A program made the position numbers and the translations under genes. A stretch of DNA of 18,863 nt, from NCBI GenBank assembly GCA_023489425.1, contig JAMDCG010000098.1, forward strand, positions 1-18,863. The letters run 5' to 3'. The notes under the pieces were generated by a model, which was not told the origin of the DNA, ran no database searches, and was given only the letters and a program-made list of their open reading frames with translations. The stretch's first letter is position 1. Each line of letters opens with the position of its first letter. This DNA is from Thermoplasmatota archaeon (lineage in GTDB: Archaea; Thermoplasmatota; Thermoplasmata; Thermoplasmatales; Thermoplasmataceae). Below are positions 1-6,978 of the stretch, piece by piece.

Positions 1-35
1 CTATCTCATCTCTCTTTAACAGGGCAATGAAAACT

Positions 36-46
36 TCTTATATATT
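36..46 (-). promoter_or_regulatory. TATA-like box pointing off the left edge
   Basis: On the minus strand the 91 bp after the sdo1 stop contain the A/T element AATATATAAG, a good match to an archaeal TATA box. A transcript starting about 25 nt downstream would begin near position 15-20 and run off the window. No start codon with an open frame is visible before the edge: the only nearby ATG is followed at once by a stop. In many archaea the exosome gene rrp4 follows sdo1, so it is a natural candidate for the next gene, but that is inference. Confidence 0.35.
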
Positions 47-91
47 GTTTCTTTAATTATTTCAATTGAACTGCAAAGAAATTTTTCGTCC

Positions 92-781
92 TTATATTTT
101 TCTTATATCTATATCGTCCTTTCCCTTTCGCCCAAGCGATGAAATTATATCTCCATACATCCCAGCAGATACTTCAATTACACACATCCAGTTTCCGTCC
201 TTCCCCCACTCCTCTTTCAGTATCTGGCCCTCATGGCTGATATCACCGTACATTCTACCATAAGCGTCTCCTCTTACCTTTATTGCAAGCTTGACTTTTT
301 CCATCCTTATGGGAATAATTGGCTTCAATTCTTTCAGTACCATGTTTATCTGTTCATTCACTGGCTTGAACGGGTCTATATGGATCTTTGCTTCTTCCAT
401 TGCCGCTTCTATCCTTGCTGGAGGATTTGGTGCGTTTGTCTGTGGATTTATGCTTTCCCTGGAGATTGTATTTATGATTATTTTTCTCTTCGTTTCCACC
501 ATTTTATGTTTCTGCTCTGTTGTAAGCTGTATCTGTCCACGCTTTATTATTTCAGATACAATCTTTGATATGTCGTCTGTCTTGAATACCTCTTTAATGG
601 CTTCTTCTCCGGCTTTTTCCCCCTTCCTGGCATCCTTGAATATGTCTTCAGAGGCTAGATCATTTTCCACGTCCAGTTTTCCTTCCCTGATTCTTTCTAC
701 AGCGTCTGGGTCTACGAGAATCTCAAATTTATGCCCTGCGTGATCAAGTCTTGCTATGATGGCATCATCAAGTTTTACCAT
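92..781 (-). CDS. sdo1: Ribosome maturation protein SBDS/Sdo1
   Basis: Archaeal homologue of the Shwachman-Bodian-Diamond syndrome protein (229 aa, the usual archaeal length). In eukaryotes SBDS works with EFL1 to release the anti-association factor eIF6 from the 60S subunit; the archaeal protein is thought to act on the large subunit too. Visible family signatures are the N-terminal FYSH domain (HKFEILVDPD near residues 17-26 and the EDIFKDARKGEKA block near 45-57), a helical middle region (IIKRGQIQLTTEQKHK, near 79-94), the NPPARIEAAMEEAKI segment near 119-133, and a C-terminal ferredoxin-like domain containing LKEEWGKDGNW. The ATG at 781 has an A/T-rich TATA-like element at about 800-812 on the same strand, about 25 nt upstream, which fits leaderless transcription. 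It is divergent from tfs. Confidence 0.95.
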   Translation of the reverse strand: MVKLDDAIIARLDHAGHKFEILVDPDAVERIREGKLDVENDLASEDIFKDARKGEKAGEEAIKEVFKTDDISKIVSEIIKRGQIQLTTEQKHKMVETKRKIIINTISRESINPQTNAPNPPARIEAAMEEAKIHIDPFKPVNEQINMVLKELKPIIPIRMEKVKLAIKVRGDAYGRMYGDISHEGQILKEEWGKDGNWMCVIEVSAGMYGDIISSLGRKGKDDIDIRKI

Positions 782-799
782 GCATGCACATGCCTAACT

Positions 800-812
800 A
801 TTAAAATAAATT
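800..812 (-). promoter_or_regulatory. TATA-like box of sdo1
   Basis: On the minus strand an AATTTATTTTAAT run is centred about 25 nt before the sdo1 ATG at 781. This is the spacing expected when transcription starts at or next to the start codon. Assigned from position and composition only. Confidence 0.5.
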
Positions 813-898
813 TTCACAGAGGATGATTGATTAATAATCATGGGAAAAACAAAAATCATGTAGTAATGGACAAATATCAGGACAGGATATATGGGATT

Positions 899-1204
899 AT
901 GTTTTGCTCAAAATGCGGATCACTTATAATACCTGGAAGGGACAAGAATATTTGTCCGGTATGTGGACATGAAGAAAAGGGTAACAGGAAAATGGATGGG
1001 AAGGTAGTGGCAAAGAGTACTGAAAAAGATGTTGTGATGATCAGGGAGGAAGTTCATATTGAACCACTTGACTCAGAAGCAGTGTGCCCAAAATGCGGAA
1101 ACAAGGGTGCTTATTACGTTCTGAAGCAGACAAGGGCTGCAGATGAACCTGAAACGGCAATCTATACGTGCGCTAAATGTGGGCACAGGTGGAGGGAATA
1201 TTAG
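899..1204 (+). CDS. tfs: Transcription factor S (TFIIS-like RNA polymerase cleavage factor)
   Basis: Small archaeal transcript-cleavage factor that enters the RNA polymerase funnel and stimulates cleavage of backtracked RNA. Two zinc ribbons are visible. The N-terminal, Rpb9-like ribbon has Cys 3, 6, 19 and 22. The C-terminal, TFIIS-like ribbon has Cys 63, 66, 91 and 94, with the acidic DE pair (residues 82-83, in RAADEPET) that places metal in the polymerase active site. The open frame reaches back to 827, but the ATG at 899 is preferred because the family begins almost directly with the first Cys pair, and an AGGA lies about 10 nt before it. That gives 101 aa, close to the usual 100-110. 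srp54 starts 12 nt after the stop, so the two are probably co-transcribed. Confidence 0.92.
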   Translation: MFCSKCGSLIIPGRDKNICPVCGHEEKGNRKMDGKVVAKSTEKDVVMIREEVHIEPLDSEAVCPKCGNKGAYYVLKQTRAADEPETAIYTCAKCGHRWREY

Positions 1205-1216
1205 GGGTGAGATGAT

Positions 1217-2578
1217 TTGGCCCTGGATAACCTGTCAAGCTCGTTGAGGGAGACTTTCAGGAAGATTACTGGCTCCAGTTATATTGACAAGAATGTCATA
1301 AAGGAGATGATAAGAGATATTCAGAGGGCTCTTCTCAAAGCCGATGTTAATGTAAAACTCACTCTTGATCTCAGCAGGAAGATAGAGGAAAGATCAGAAA
1401 ACGAGAAGCCACCAGCGGGAATGACACCGCAAGACTACATTTTGAAAATAGTTTATGAAGAATTGCTCTCAATTCTTGGCAAGTCCTCTAACCTGAAAAT
1501 ACAACCACAGACAATAATGCTTGTTGGTCTATATGGTCAGGGAAAGACAACCACTGCTGGAAAGCTTGCAAGATTCTTCATAAAGAAGGGTCTTTCTACG
1601 GGCTTTGTGGCATGTGATGTACACAGGCCAGCAGCATTTGAACAGTTGAGAACCATTTCAGAGCAATCTGGTGCCAGGTTCTTTGGGATGAAAGGAGAAA
1701 AGAACCCCGTAAAGATATTCAACCAGTCCGTTGATGAACTGAAGGATATCCAGGTAAAGATTGTTGATACCAGTGGAAGAGATTCACTGGACAGCGAACT
1801 CCTGGATGAAATCACGAAGCTCAAGAAAGCGGTAAACCCTGATGAGGTCCTCCTCGTCATGGATGCGACAATTGGACAGCAGGCTGGACCTCAGGCAAAG
1901 TCCCTCATGGAAGCAACAGGGCTTACTGGCGTAATAATAACAAAGATGGATGGGACTGGAAAGGCTGGTGGTGCACTGAGTGCAGTTGCCCAGACAGGTG
2001 TTCCCGTCTACATGATAGGAACTGGCGAGCATCTGGAGGATTTTGAGATATTCAGCCCAAAGAAATTCCTTGGAAGGCTTCTTGGCATGGGTGATCCGGA
2101 GGCCCTGCTAGATGTTGCACAGGAAGCAGACATTAGTGATGAGAAAGCAGAAGAAACAATGACAAAGATCATGAGCGGAAAGTTCAACCTCATGGATATG
2201 TATGATATATGGGAGAAATTCGCAAAACCATCACTCATGAAGAGGCTCTTTGATTCAATACCCGTAGGAAAGATGCCAAAGGGAGCCAGCAATATGCTCG
2301 ATCTTGATGCCGCACAGGAAAAAATAGGCAAATATACGGTCATACTTGATTCTATGACATATAAGGAACTTGAGAATCCTGAAATAATAAATGCAAAGGT
2401 AATCAGAAGGGTATCTAGAGGATCTGGAACAAGCGAACAAGATGTGAGAAATCTCCTGAAAGAATTCAGGGCCATGAAGGAAAATGCGAAAATGATGAAG
2501 GGAAATCGTGCCCTTAAGAAGATGATGAGGGGGCAGATGAAGGGTAATCCTGACCTTCTAAAGGAATTCGAGGACTAG
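1217..2578 (+). CDS. srp54: Signal recognition particle GTPase SRP54 (Ffh)
   Basis: The SRP subunit that binds signal sequences, 7S RNA and the receptor FtsY for co-translational targeting to the membrane (453 aa). The N domain starts as in the family (ALDNLSSSLRETF). The G domain shows the P-loop GLYGQGKTT (104-112), DVHRPAAFEQL (134-144), DTSGR (184-188) and TKMDG (242-246). The M domain (from about 300) ends in the Met/Lys/Arg-rich RNA-binding part, with RVSRGSGTS and a KMMRGQMKGN tail. The start is TTG. It is supported by a GGGGTGA Shine-Dalgarno-like run a few nt upstream and by the conserved N-terminus; the ATG at 1212 is out of frame. DTSGR differs from the more common DTAGR. The stop overlaps the stop of the convergent oxidoreductase gene. 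Confidence 0.97.
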   Translation: MALDNLSSSLRETFRKITGSSYIDKNVIKEMIRDIQRALLKADVNVKLTLDLSRKIEERSENEKPPAGMTPQDYILKIVYEELLSILGKSSNLKIQPQTIMLVGLYGQGKTTTAGKLARFFIKKGLSTGFVACDVHRPAAFEQLRTISEQSGARFFGMKGEKNPVKIFNQSVDELKDIQVKIVDTSGRDSLDSELLDEITKLKKAVNPDEVLLVMDATIGQQAGPQAKSLMEATGLTGVIITKMDGTGKAGGALSAVAQTGVPVYMIGTGEHLEDFEIFSPKKFLGRLLGMGDPEALLDVAQEADISDEKAEETMTKIMSGKFNLMDMYDIWEKFAKPSLMKRLFDSIPVGKMPKGASNMLDLDAAQEKIGKYTVILDSMTYKELENPEIINAKVIRRVSRGSGTSEQDVRNLLKEFRAMKENAKMMKGNRALKKMMRGQMKGNPDLLKEFED

Positions 2579-3510
2579 GAGTATACAGGTATCCTGTACA
2601 GGATAGAATCAACCAGATCCATTCTGGTGAAATCATTTTTTAAGTTCATGGAGTTATACTTTTCAAGAAGTTTTTCCCTGTCCTCAGTAATATTATCTAT
2701 TAGGAACTGGTTATAATCCATGGAATATCCTATTCCTGTACCGGTTAGATTTTCTGTTCCAAGCATATTTCCAGATACAAAAATCTCCGGGCTGGAATAA
2801 GGAAAACAACTATGTGTCAGCGTATGGTACCTGAACGTGGCTTCTGCCCCTACTACCGGTTCTTTTTCCTGGTTTATCTGAAGCACCTCCCTGGACCCCA
2901 TGTAAATTGCTTCTATGGATGCGACATCCCTATTCATTGCAACCCTGAAACTTTCCACGGGAAACTTTCCAAGTTTTCCCCTTGAATAAACGGAACTTGA
3001 CTTTCTGATTATACAGTTTTTATCGTGCATCAGGAAACTTTCTTCAGGATTTCCGGTTGCGATTATGATCTTCCCAGCTTCAATGGTTTCATCCTTTCCC
3101 TCCCTCTTCAGATTGATATTCACCCTGCCTTGTTCCCGTAGATTATATGATGCCATTGTTGATGCTATGCTGATTTTTCCACCAGTACGGGAAAGTTCAG
3201 TTGCCATCTGGCGTACAATCTTTTCCCTATCCAGGCTTATTATGTTCTTTTCAGCAGGAAGTGATATCTCTTCCTCAGAACTATCGTCACTGATGATTAC
3301 GGATGTGAAAATTCCATTAACATGTTCTTCATAATTCCGGAAATATCGGTTGAATGTACTGAGTGGAATGAAGCAACTTCCGGAAACAGGATATCCAAGG
3401 TCCATTGACCTGTCTATGTTAAGTGTCCTGAAACCTCTTTTACTGAGCTCCATTCCAATATTGATTCCAGTTATCCCGGAACCAACAATGAGGAAATCAT
3501 AACTTTCCAT
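2575..3510 (-). CDS. FAD-dependent oxidoreductase, substrate unknown
   Basis: Flavoprotein of 311 aa. An N-terminal Rossmann fold binds the FAD ADP moiety: the GSGITG loop near residues 11-16, followed by a strand ending in NIDRS. A second family-like element, IIATGNPEE, appears mid-protein. A C-terminal segment (FVSGNMLGTENLTGTGIGYS) sits where these enzymes usually have a GD...GxG FAD-ribityl motif; here the usual Asp is replaced by Asn. There is no obvious membrane segment. The overall layout resembles the geranylgeranyl-reductase/thioredoxin-reductase class of flavoproteins, but I cannot name a substrate. It converges on srp54 with a 4-nt overlap and diverges from nth across 47 bp. Confidence 0.7.
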   Translation of the reverse strand: MESYDFLIVGSGITGINIGMELSKRGFRTLNIDRSMDLGYPVSGSCFIPLSTFNRYFRNYEEHVNGIFTSVIISDDSSEEEISLPAEKNIISLDREKIVRQMATELSRTGGKISIASTMASYNLREQGRVNINLKREGKDETIEAGKIIIATGNPEESFLMHDKNCIIRKSSSVYSRGKLGKFPVESFRVAMNRDVASIEAIYMGSREVLQINQEKEPVVGAEATFRYHTLTHSCFPYSSPEIFVSGNMLGTENLTGTGIGYSMDYNQFLIDNITEDREKLLEKYNSMNLKNDFTRMDLVDSILYRIPVYS

Positions 3511-3529
3511 GGGTCTGAATGCACTTACC

Positions 3530-3539
3530 TTAATAAATA
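3530..3539. promoter_or_regulatory. Single TATA-like box between two divergent genes
   Basis: The 47-bp gap between the oxidoreductase ATG (3510) and the nth ATG (3558) has one clear A/T element, TTAATAAATA. Its centre is about 24 nt from each start codon. It reads as a TATA-like box on either strand (TATTTATTAA on the minus strand), so it could serve leaderless transcription in both directions. Confidence 0.45.
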
Positions 3540-3557
3540 GTTTATATTCACATTTTC

Positions 3558-4226
3558 ATGGTTTCCAAAAGGAGCGATGACAAAAACAACATTCCAAGAA
3601 TTATTGAACTGATGGAAAAACAGAGTCCACCGCACCACTTTGAGTTCTCTGATCCCTTCTGGGTCCTTATAACTACAATAATGTCACACCGGACGAAGGA
3701 TGAGGTAACTGATAGGGCTGCAAGAAGCCTGTTTGATAGATATCATGATTGCAATGGATTATCTGAAGCCAGTTATGATGATGTATTATCCATAATCAAC
3801 AGGGTTGGCTTTAAAACTGTTAAGGCTGCGAGAGTCATAGAGGCGGCAAAATTCCTAAAAAATAAATATGACTGCCAGGTGCCAAGATCAATTGAGGAGC
3901 TGACTGAGATTAAGGGAGTGGGTAGAAAAACTGCAAATGTTGTTCTGGCAGATGGCTTTGGCATACCTGCGATTGCTGTGGATACACACGTGCAGAGGAT
4001 AAGCATGAGGATTGGATGGTCTGATTCCAGCGATCCGGATGTCACTGAGATGAGATTGAGATCCATAATTCCGGAAAAAATGTGGCTTGGCCTGAATCCC
4101 ATGATGGTTGAGTTCGGCAAGAAAATCTGCAGGCCTGTTGGACCAAAATGTGATGAGTGCAATGTGTCAGAATACTGTGCTTTCTATAAGGAACAGCAGA
4201 AGAAAGTCAGTGGAAAGAAAAGATGA
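3558..4226 (+). CDS. nth: Endonuclease III (DNA glycosylase/AP lyase)
   Basis: Base-excision repair enzyme that removes oxidised pyrimidines and cleaves the abasic site by beta-elimination (222 aa). The helix-hairpin-helix is at about 114-130 (ELTEIKGVGRKTANVVL) and carries the catalytic lysine K124. The catalytic aspartate is D142 in AVDTHVQR; the 18-residue spacing matches E. coli K120/D138. The iron-sulfur loop is intact: Cys 191, 198, 201 and 207 in the C-x6-C-x2-C-x5-C pattern. The segment IMSHRTKDEVT replaces the bacterial LSAQ motif and resembles the archaeal SQRTRDE form. The ATG at 3558 fits a leaderless start from the upstream A/T box. The gene ends 19 bp from the convergent dehydrogenase gene. 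Confidence 0.95.
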   Translation: MVSKRSDDKNNIPRIIELMEKQSPPHHFEFSDPFWVLITTIMSHRTKDEVTDRAARSLFDRYHDCNGLSEASYDDVLSIINRVGFKTVKAARVIEAAKFLKNKYDCQVPRSIEELTEIKGVGRKTANVVLADGFGIPAIAVDTHVQRISMRIGWSDSSDPDVTEMRLRSIIPEKMWLGLNPMMVEFGKKICRPVGPKCDECNVSEYCAFYKEQQKKVSGKKR

Positions 4227-4245
4227 CATGGAAGGGGAGTGCCGC

Positions 4246-5031
4246 TTAAATAGAATGGGTCAGGTTATCCTTTCTCCCTCCATCTATCACGAGAACCTGC
4301 CCATTCATGAATTCTGATGCGTCCGATGCGAGATATGCAACAAGTTCTGCCACATCCTCTGGTTTACCAGTTCTCTTTACTGTAGATCTGGAGATGAAGC
4401 TTTCCTCGAGCTCCCTTATCTCCTCACCTGTCTTGCCTCCAACTGTGAGATCTGTCTTGATCCATCCAGGTGCTACGGCGTTTGAACGTATTCCGTAGGA
4501 CTCAAATTCAAGGGCCATCCTTTTTGTTAACATAATAAGTGCAGCCTTTGATACTGAATAGAATGTAGTGTTCATTGCTGCAGTTCCAACTCCGGCATTT
4601 GAAGCTATATTTATTATGACGCCCCTGTTCTTCTTCAGGTCATCAAGTGTTTCGAGAACAATGTATATTGGACCCTTCAGGTTTGTGTCCATGATTTGTT
4701 GATATTTTTCCTCCTCGAATTTTTCAAATGGGAATAGATGCCACATGCCTGCATCGTTTACAATTACTTTCAGGGTGCCTATCTTTCCATGAATTTCTTT
4801 TACCATATTTCTTATCTGTTCCCTGTTTGTTACATCCACATGGAATGGGTAAATATTCCCGTATTTCTTTGATAATTCAGTGGCTTCCTTTTCTGATCTA
4901 TTATAGGTGATTGCAACATTATATCCTGATTCTGCGAACTTGATTGCGATTGCTTTTCCTATCCCTTTGGAGCCTCCTGTAACCAGTATTGCTTTTTTTT
5001 CTTCTTTTTCTGTCATGGTTGGTAATGTCAT
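4246..5031 (-). CDS. Short-chain dehydrogenase/reductase (FabG/glucose-dehydrogenase-like)
   Basis: NAD(P)-dependent SDR oxidoreductase, 261 aa from the chosen start. The cofactor loop is TGGSKGIG (18-25). NDAG (about 92-95) takes the place of the usual NNAG. The catalytic residues are Ser144, Tyr158 and Lys162 (YSVSK), followed by PGWIKTDL and the C-terminal NGQVLVIDGG typical of classical SDRs. The substrate cannot be read from the sequence; archaeal relatives include sugar and 3-oxoacyl reductases. The frame is open to 5079. The ATG at 5031 is preferred because a TTATACAATC element lies about 25 nt upstream on the same strand and the extra 16 residues are not SDR-like. The ATG at 5016 is another option. 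Confidence 0.88.
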   Translation of the reverse strand: MTLPTMTEKEEKKAILVTGGSKGIGKAIAIKFAESGYNVAITYNRSEKEATELSKKYGNIYPFHVDVTNREQIRNMVKEIHGKIGTLKVIVNDAGMWHLFPFEKFEEEKYQQIMDTNLKGPIYIVLETLDDLKKNRGVIINIASNAGVGTAAMNTTFYSVSKAALIMLTKRMALEFESYGIRSNAVAPGWIKTDLTVGGKTGEEIRELEESFISRSTVKRTGKPEDVAELVAYLASDASEFMNGQVLVIDGGRKDNLTHSI

Positions 5032-5050
5032 ATGGAAAATCAATATTTTG

Positions 5051-5060
5051 GATTGTATAA
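5051..5060 (-). promoter_or_regulatory. TATA-like box of the SDR gene
   Basis: TTATACAATC on the minus strand is centred about 25-27 nt before the ATG at 5031. It supports a leaderless transcript and decides between three in-frame ATGs. Confidence 0.45.
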
Positions 5061-5125
5061 TGGAAAATAATTCTGACATTCAGAAATGCCGTTTACATAG
5101 TATTTGTCATGCGTTCAGATGGTTG

Positions 5126-5479
5126 TTATGGCTGGTATAAATCTATTTCATTCCCATCTGGATCAATGAGAGTAGCTTCCCTCCCTCCCCATGGGACTTC
5201 CTCTATTTCCCTTGCAAACCTGACTCCTAAGGTTTTTAATCTTCTTACTTCTTCCTCAATGTTCTCAGTGATGAAATGAATACTCAAAGGACCGCCATTC
5301 ATCCCTTCATATCCTCCATGTATGGAAAATGTGATATTTGACAGTCTAAAGCTAACAAAGTTCGCATTTTCGCTGTTTGAGGAAGATTCTTCCTTCAGCC
5401 CAAGCTGATCCCTGTAGAAAATTCTGCTTTCCTTGAAATTTTTTACAAAAAGTATTACCGGTTCAATTTTTTCTATCAT
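5126..5479 (-). CDS. VOC-superfamily (glyoxalase/dioxygenase-like) protein
   Basis: Single vicinal-oxygen-chelate unit of 117 aa. Two beta-alpha-beta-beta-beta modules are recognisable: the first around ILFVKNFKESRIFYRDQLGL, the second around SIHFITENIEEEVRRLKTLG, ending in the characteristic LIDPDGNEIDLYQ. Possible metal ligands are the His of SIHF and the Glu of NEIDLY. The first-module ligand position is unclear, so metal use is uncertain. Members include glyoxalase I, bleomycin-resistance proteins, epimerases and dioxygenases, and the sequence does not separate these. A TTTATACA element at about 5497-5504 lies about 22 nt before the ATG, fitting its own leaderless transcript. Confidence 0.82.
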   Translation of the reverse strand: MIEKIEPVILFVKNFKESRIFYRDQLGLKEESSSNSENANFVSFRLSNITFSIHGGYEGMNGGPLSIHFITENIEEEVRRLKTLGVRFAREIEEVPWGGREATLIDPDGNEIDLYQP

Positions 5480-5592
5480 CTAAATATCCCATGTATAAAT
5501 AACGGGAGTAGAAATAATTTTATCACCCTGTTCAAAAGAACCTGACCCGTATTCAGGATGTCAGTTTATTTCTATGCATTCATCACAATTGT

Positions 5593-6366
5593 TTATCGTG
5601 ATAATCCAGTGATGACCTCACCGTGACCAGAAATTAAGCCTCTTGAACCGGTCTCTTTTAGAAGCTTTTCAAGAGCTATCCGGTTTGCAGTTTCCTTTTT
5701 CCTTCCTTCATCTGGCATAATGCCAGCAGGGAAGTAGTTTATCTTCCCGTTGATCCCCCAGGCTGAATCTCCAAGAACGAGGAAATTCTCGAACTGAAGT
5801 TCCATCTCATCAAACACCACATCACCGCTATCTGTCTTAGGTCTAAGATGATGAGCCTTAATTCCCAATGGTAATTTGGTACTTTCGTTGTATCTTATTG
5901 CCCTGTCCAGATGGAGAAATCTTATCTCCTCTTCATTTTCCCTTCCATCCTTGCCTTTAATTTCCGGAATATAGAGGTCTATGCCAAGATGCCTGGCCAT
6001 GGCATTACTACCTCTTGAATGGGCGAAGTTAGTCATTATGACGGCTTCAGGCTTACCCAGGATCCTTATAGCTTCTACCAACCCTGGAACCATTGGTGGA
6101 TCTACAATCACTATTAAATCGCCTTTCAATAACATCGTACCGTATTGATCTATTCCAAGTTCAGGATCGTTAGATCTCCATCTGAATATATTTCTTGCCA
6201 CAGGTATTAGCATAGTTTCTTGATTGACAACTGCAAATATAAACCATTTGATTCCTTCTGTTTTCAGGTAGCTAACTATAAAGTTACTTTGGACTAATAT
6301 TCCATAGTTCACAAAAAGATTTGGTTCAAGTTTCTTTACATTAATGATATCAGCATGGGATGGCAT
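5593..6366 (-). CDS. Degenerate metallo-beta-lactamase-fold protein
   Basis: A 257-aa protein with the overall MBL-fold order. A LIVIVDPP strand occupies the vLIDtG position, then MTNFAHSRGSNAMARHLGI sits where THxHxDHxGG is expected, then the GDSAWG segment (GD ligand position), and near the C-terminus ISGHGEVI (the final pGHG motif). The first motif has lost its ligands: aligned from the Thr, the canonical H, H, D and H become N, A, S and R. The Asp and last His positions remain. It may be a non-hydrolytic or single-metal relative rather than a classical hydrolase; no substrate is suggested. It stands alone, with 113 bp to the VOC gene downstream and an imperfect palindrome just upstream of the start. 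Confidence 0.7.
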   Translation of the reverse strand: MPSHADIINVKKLEPNLFVNYGILVQSNFIVSYLKTEGIKWFIFAVVNQETMLIPVARNIFRWRSNDPELGIDQYGTMLLKGDLIVIVDPPMVPGLVEAIRILGKPEAVIMTNFAHSRGSNAMARHLGIDLYIPEIKGKDGRENEEEIRFLHLDRAIRYNESTKLPLGIKAHHLRPKTDSGDVVFDEMELQFENFLVLGDSAWGINGKINYFPAGIMPDEGRKKETANRIALEKLLKETGSRGLISGHGEVITGLSR

Positions 6367-6373
6367 GGACTAT

Positions 6374-6391
6374 TGACTGCTTTAGCAATCA
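6374..6391. promoter_or_regulatory. Imperfect palindrome upstream of the MBL-fold gene
   Basis: TGACTGCTTTAGCAATCA is symmetric except for one mismatched pair and the two central bases. It begins 8 bp upstream of the ATG at 6366, where a repressor would block transcription or initiation. A candidate operator only. Confidence 0.3.
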
Positions 6392-6703
6392 GGATATGAA
6401 CCTCATTTATTGACTCGTTTCTAACTGAAGTTACCATATAGATATTCATTCTTATCTTTTTTATACTCTCATATTCTGACGTTTATTCTAGCATTGATTC
6501 GTCTGTTCATTTGACGATGAAACTGAATTCCTGCAATATACACTGGTTGTGGAACCTTTGAGTTTTTATTTAATATTCACCACATTCTCTTTACAAAATG
6601 AGTTTAAATATTATACAATTCAAAAGCGGGAATGGGCGGATTCTAATATTGTTTTAATTGAATAATTTATTAACTTTTGATTGTAAAATTTTCATCCATA
6701 ATT

Positions 6704-6720
6704 CTTTACTTCAAGTAAAG
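6704..6720. promoter_or_regulatory. Perfect 17-bp palindrome upstream of vapB
   Basis: CTTTACTT-C-AAGTAAAG has two perfect 8-bp arms around one base. It ends 30 bp before the vapB ATG at 6751, directly upstream of or over the expected BRE/TATA position. AbrB-type antitoxins bind palindromes in their own promoters, so an autoregulatory operator is the natural reading. Confidence 0.5.
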
Positions 6721-6750
6721 ATAGTATGGGCAATAGTGCTTGCATTTCAT

Positions 6751-6978
6751 ATGGTTAAAAAGGTTACTGTTAGTTCAAAGGGTCAGATCACACTTCCTAA
6801 AGATTTGAGAGATAGATACCACCTGAGCAGTGGAGAAAGTGTTATTTTGGCGGATTCTGGAGACGGCATTATTATCAGACATGATGTGGGGGCTTTGAGA
6901 GGGATGTTAAAAGGCAGGGTGGATACCAAAGGATTCGAGAAAGACCTTAGAGGCTTAAGAAAAGAGTGGAAGTTGTGA
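6751..6978 (+). CDS. vapB: VapB-type antitoxin, AbrB/SpoVT fold
   Basis: Swapped-hairpin AbrB DNA-binding protein of 75 aa. The N-terminal half is canonical (VTVSSKGQITLPKDLRDRY, then SGESVILAD). The C-terminal part (GMLKGRVDTKGFEKDLRGLR) is the toxin-binding tail typical of VapB. The frame is open from 6658, but the ATG at 6751 gives the family start (MVKKVTVSSKG), so the longer version is rejected. It should neutralise the adjacent PIN toxin and repress its own operon, probably through the palindrome at 6704-6720. The stop codon overlaps the toxin's GTG start (GTGA), the usual arrangement for translational coupling. Confidence 0.88.
   Translation: MVKKVTVSSKGQITLPKDLRDRYHLSSGESVILADSGDGIIIRHDVGALRGMLKGRVDTKGFEKDLRGLRKEWKL

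Larger units (their letters stand above)
6367..6750. other. 384-bp gene-free stretch between divergent genes
   Basis: A/T-rich spacer between the MBL-fold gene (minus) and vapB (plus). No convincing coding frame is present. The open frame running back from vapB to 6658 has no family resemblance. Two symmetric sequences are listed separately: 6374-6391 next to the MBL-fold start and 6704-6720 next to vapB. No tRNA, CRISPR or insertion-sequence end is seen. Confidence 0.5.

Noticed and set aside
291..743. 150-aa open frame on the plus strand opposite sdo1
   Set aside because: Antisense to a clear SBDS gene; hydrophobic and Ser/Phe-rich composition typical of a shadow frame, with no family motif.
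827..898. N-terminal extension of TFS from the ATG at 827
   Set aside because: The extra 24 residues have no counterpart in the family; the protein should begin just before the first Cys pair.
2008..2475. 155-aa open frame on the minus strand within srp54
   Set aside because: Lies wholly inside the conserved G and M domains of srp54; composition is that of an antisense shadow.
5541..5557. CCTGA...TCAGG hairpin between the VOC and MBL-fold genes
   Set aside because: Only a 5-bp stem with a 7-nt loop, without a convincing terminator or known RNA context.
6658..6750. Upstream extension of vapB
   Set aside because: It begins at TTG, shows no AbrB similarity and would run through the palindrome and promoter region.
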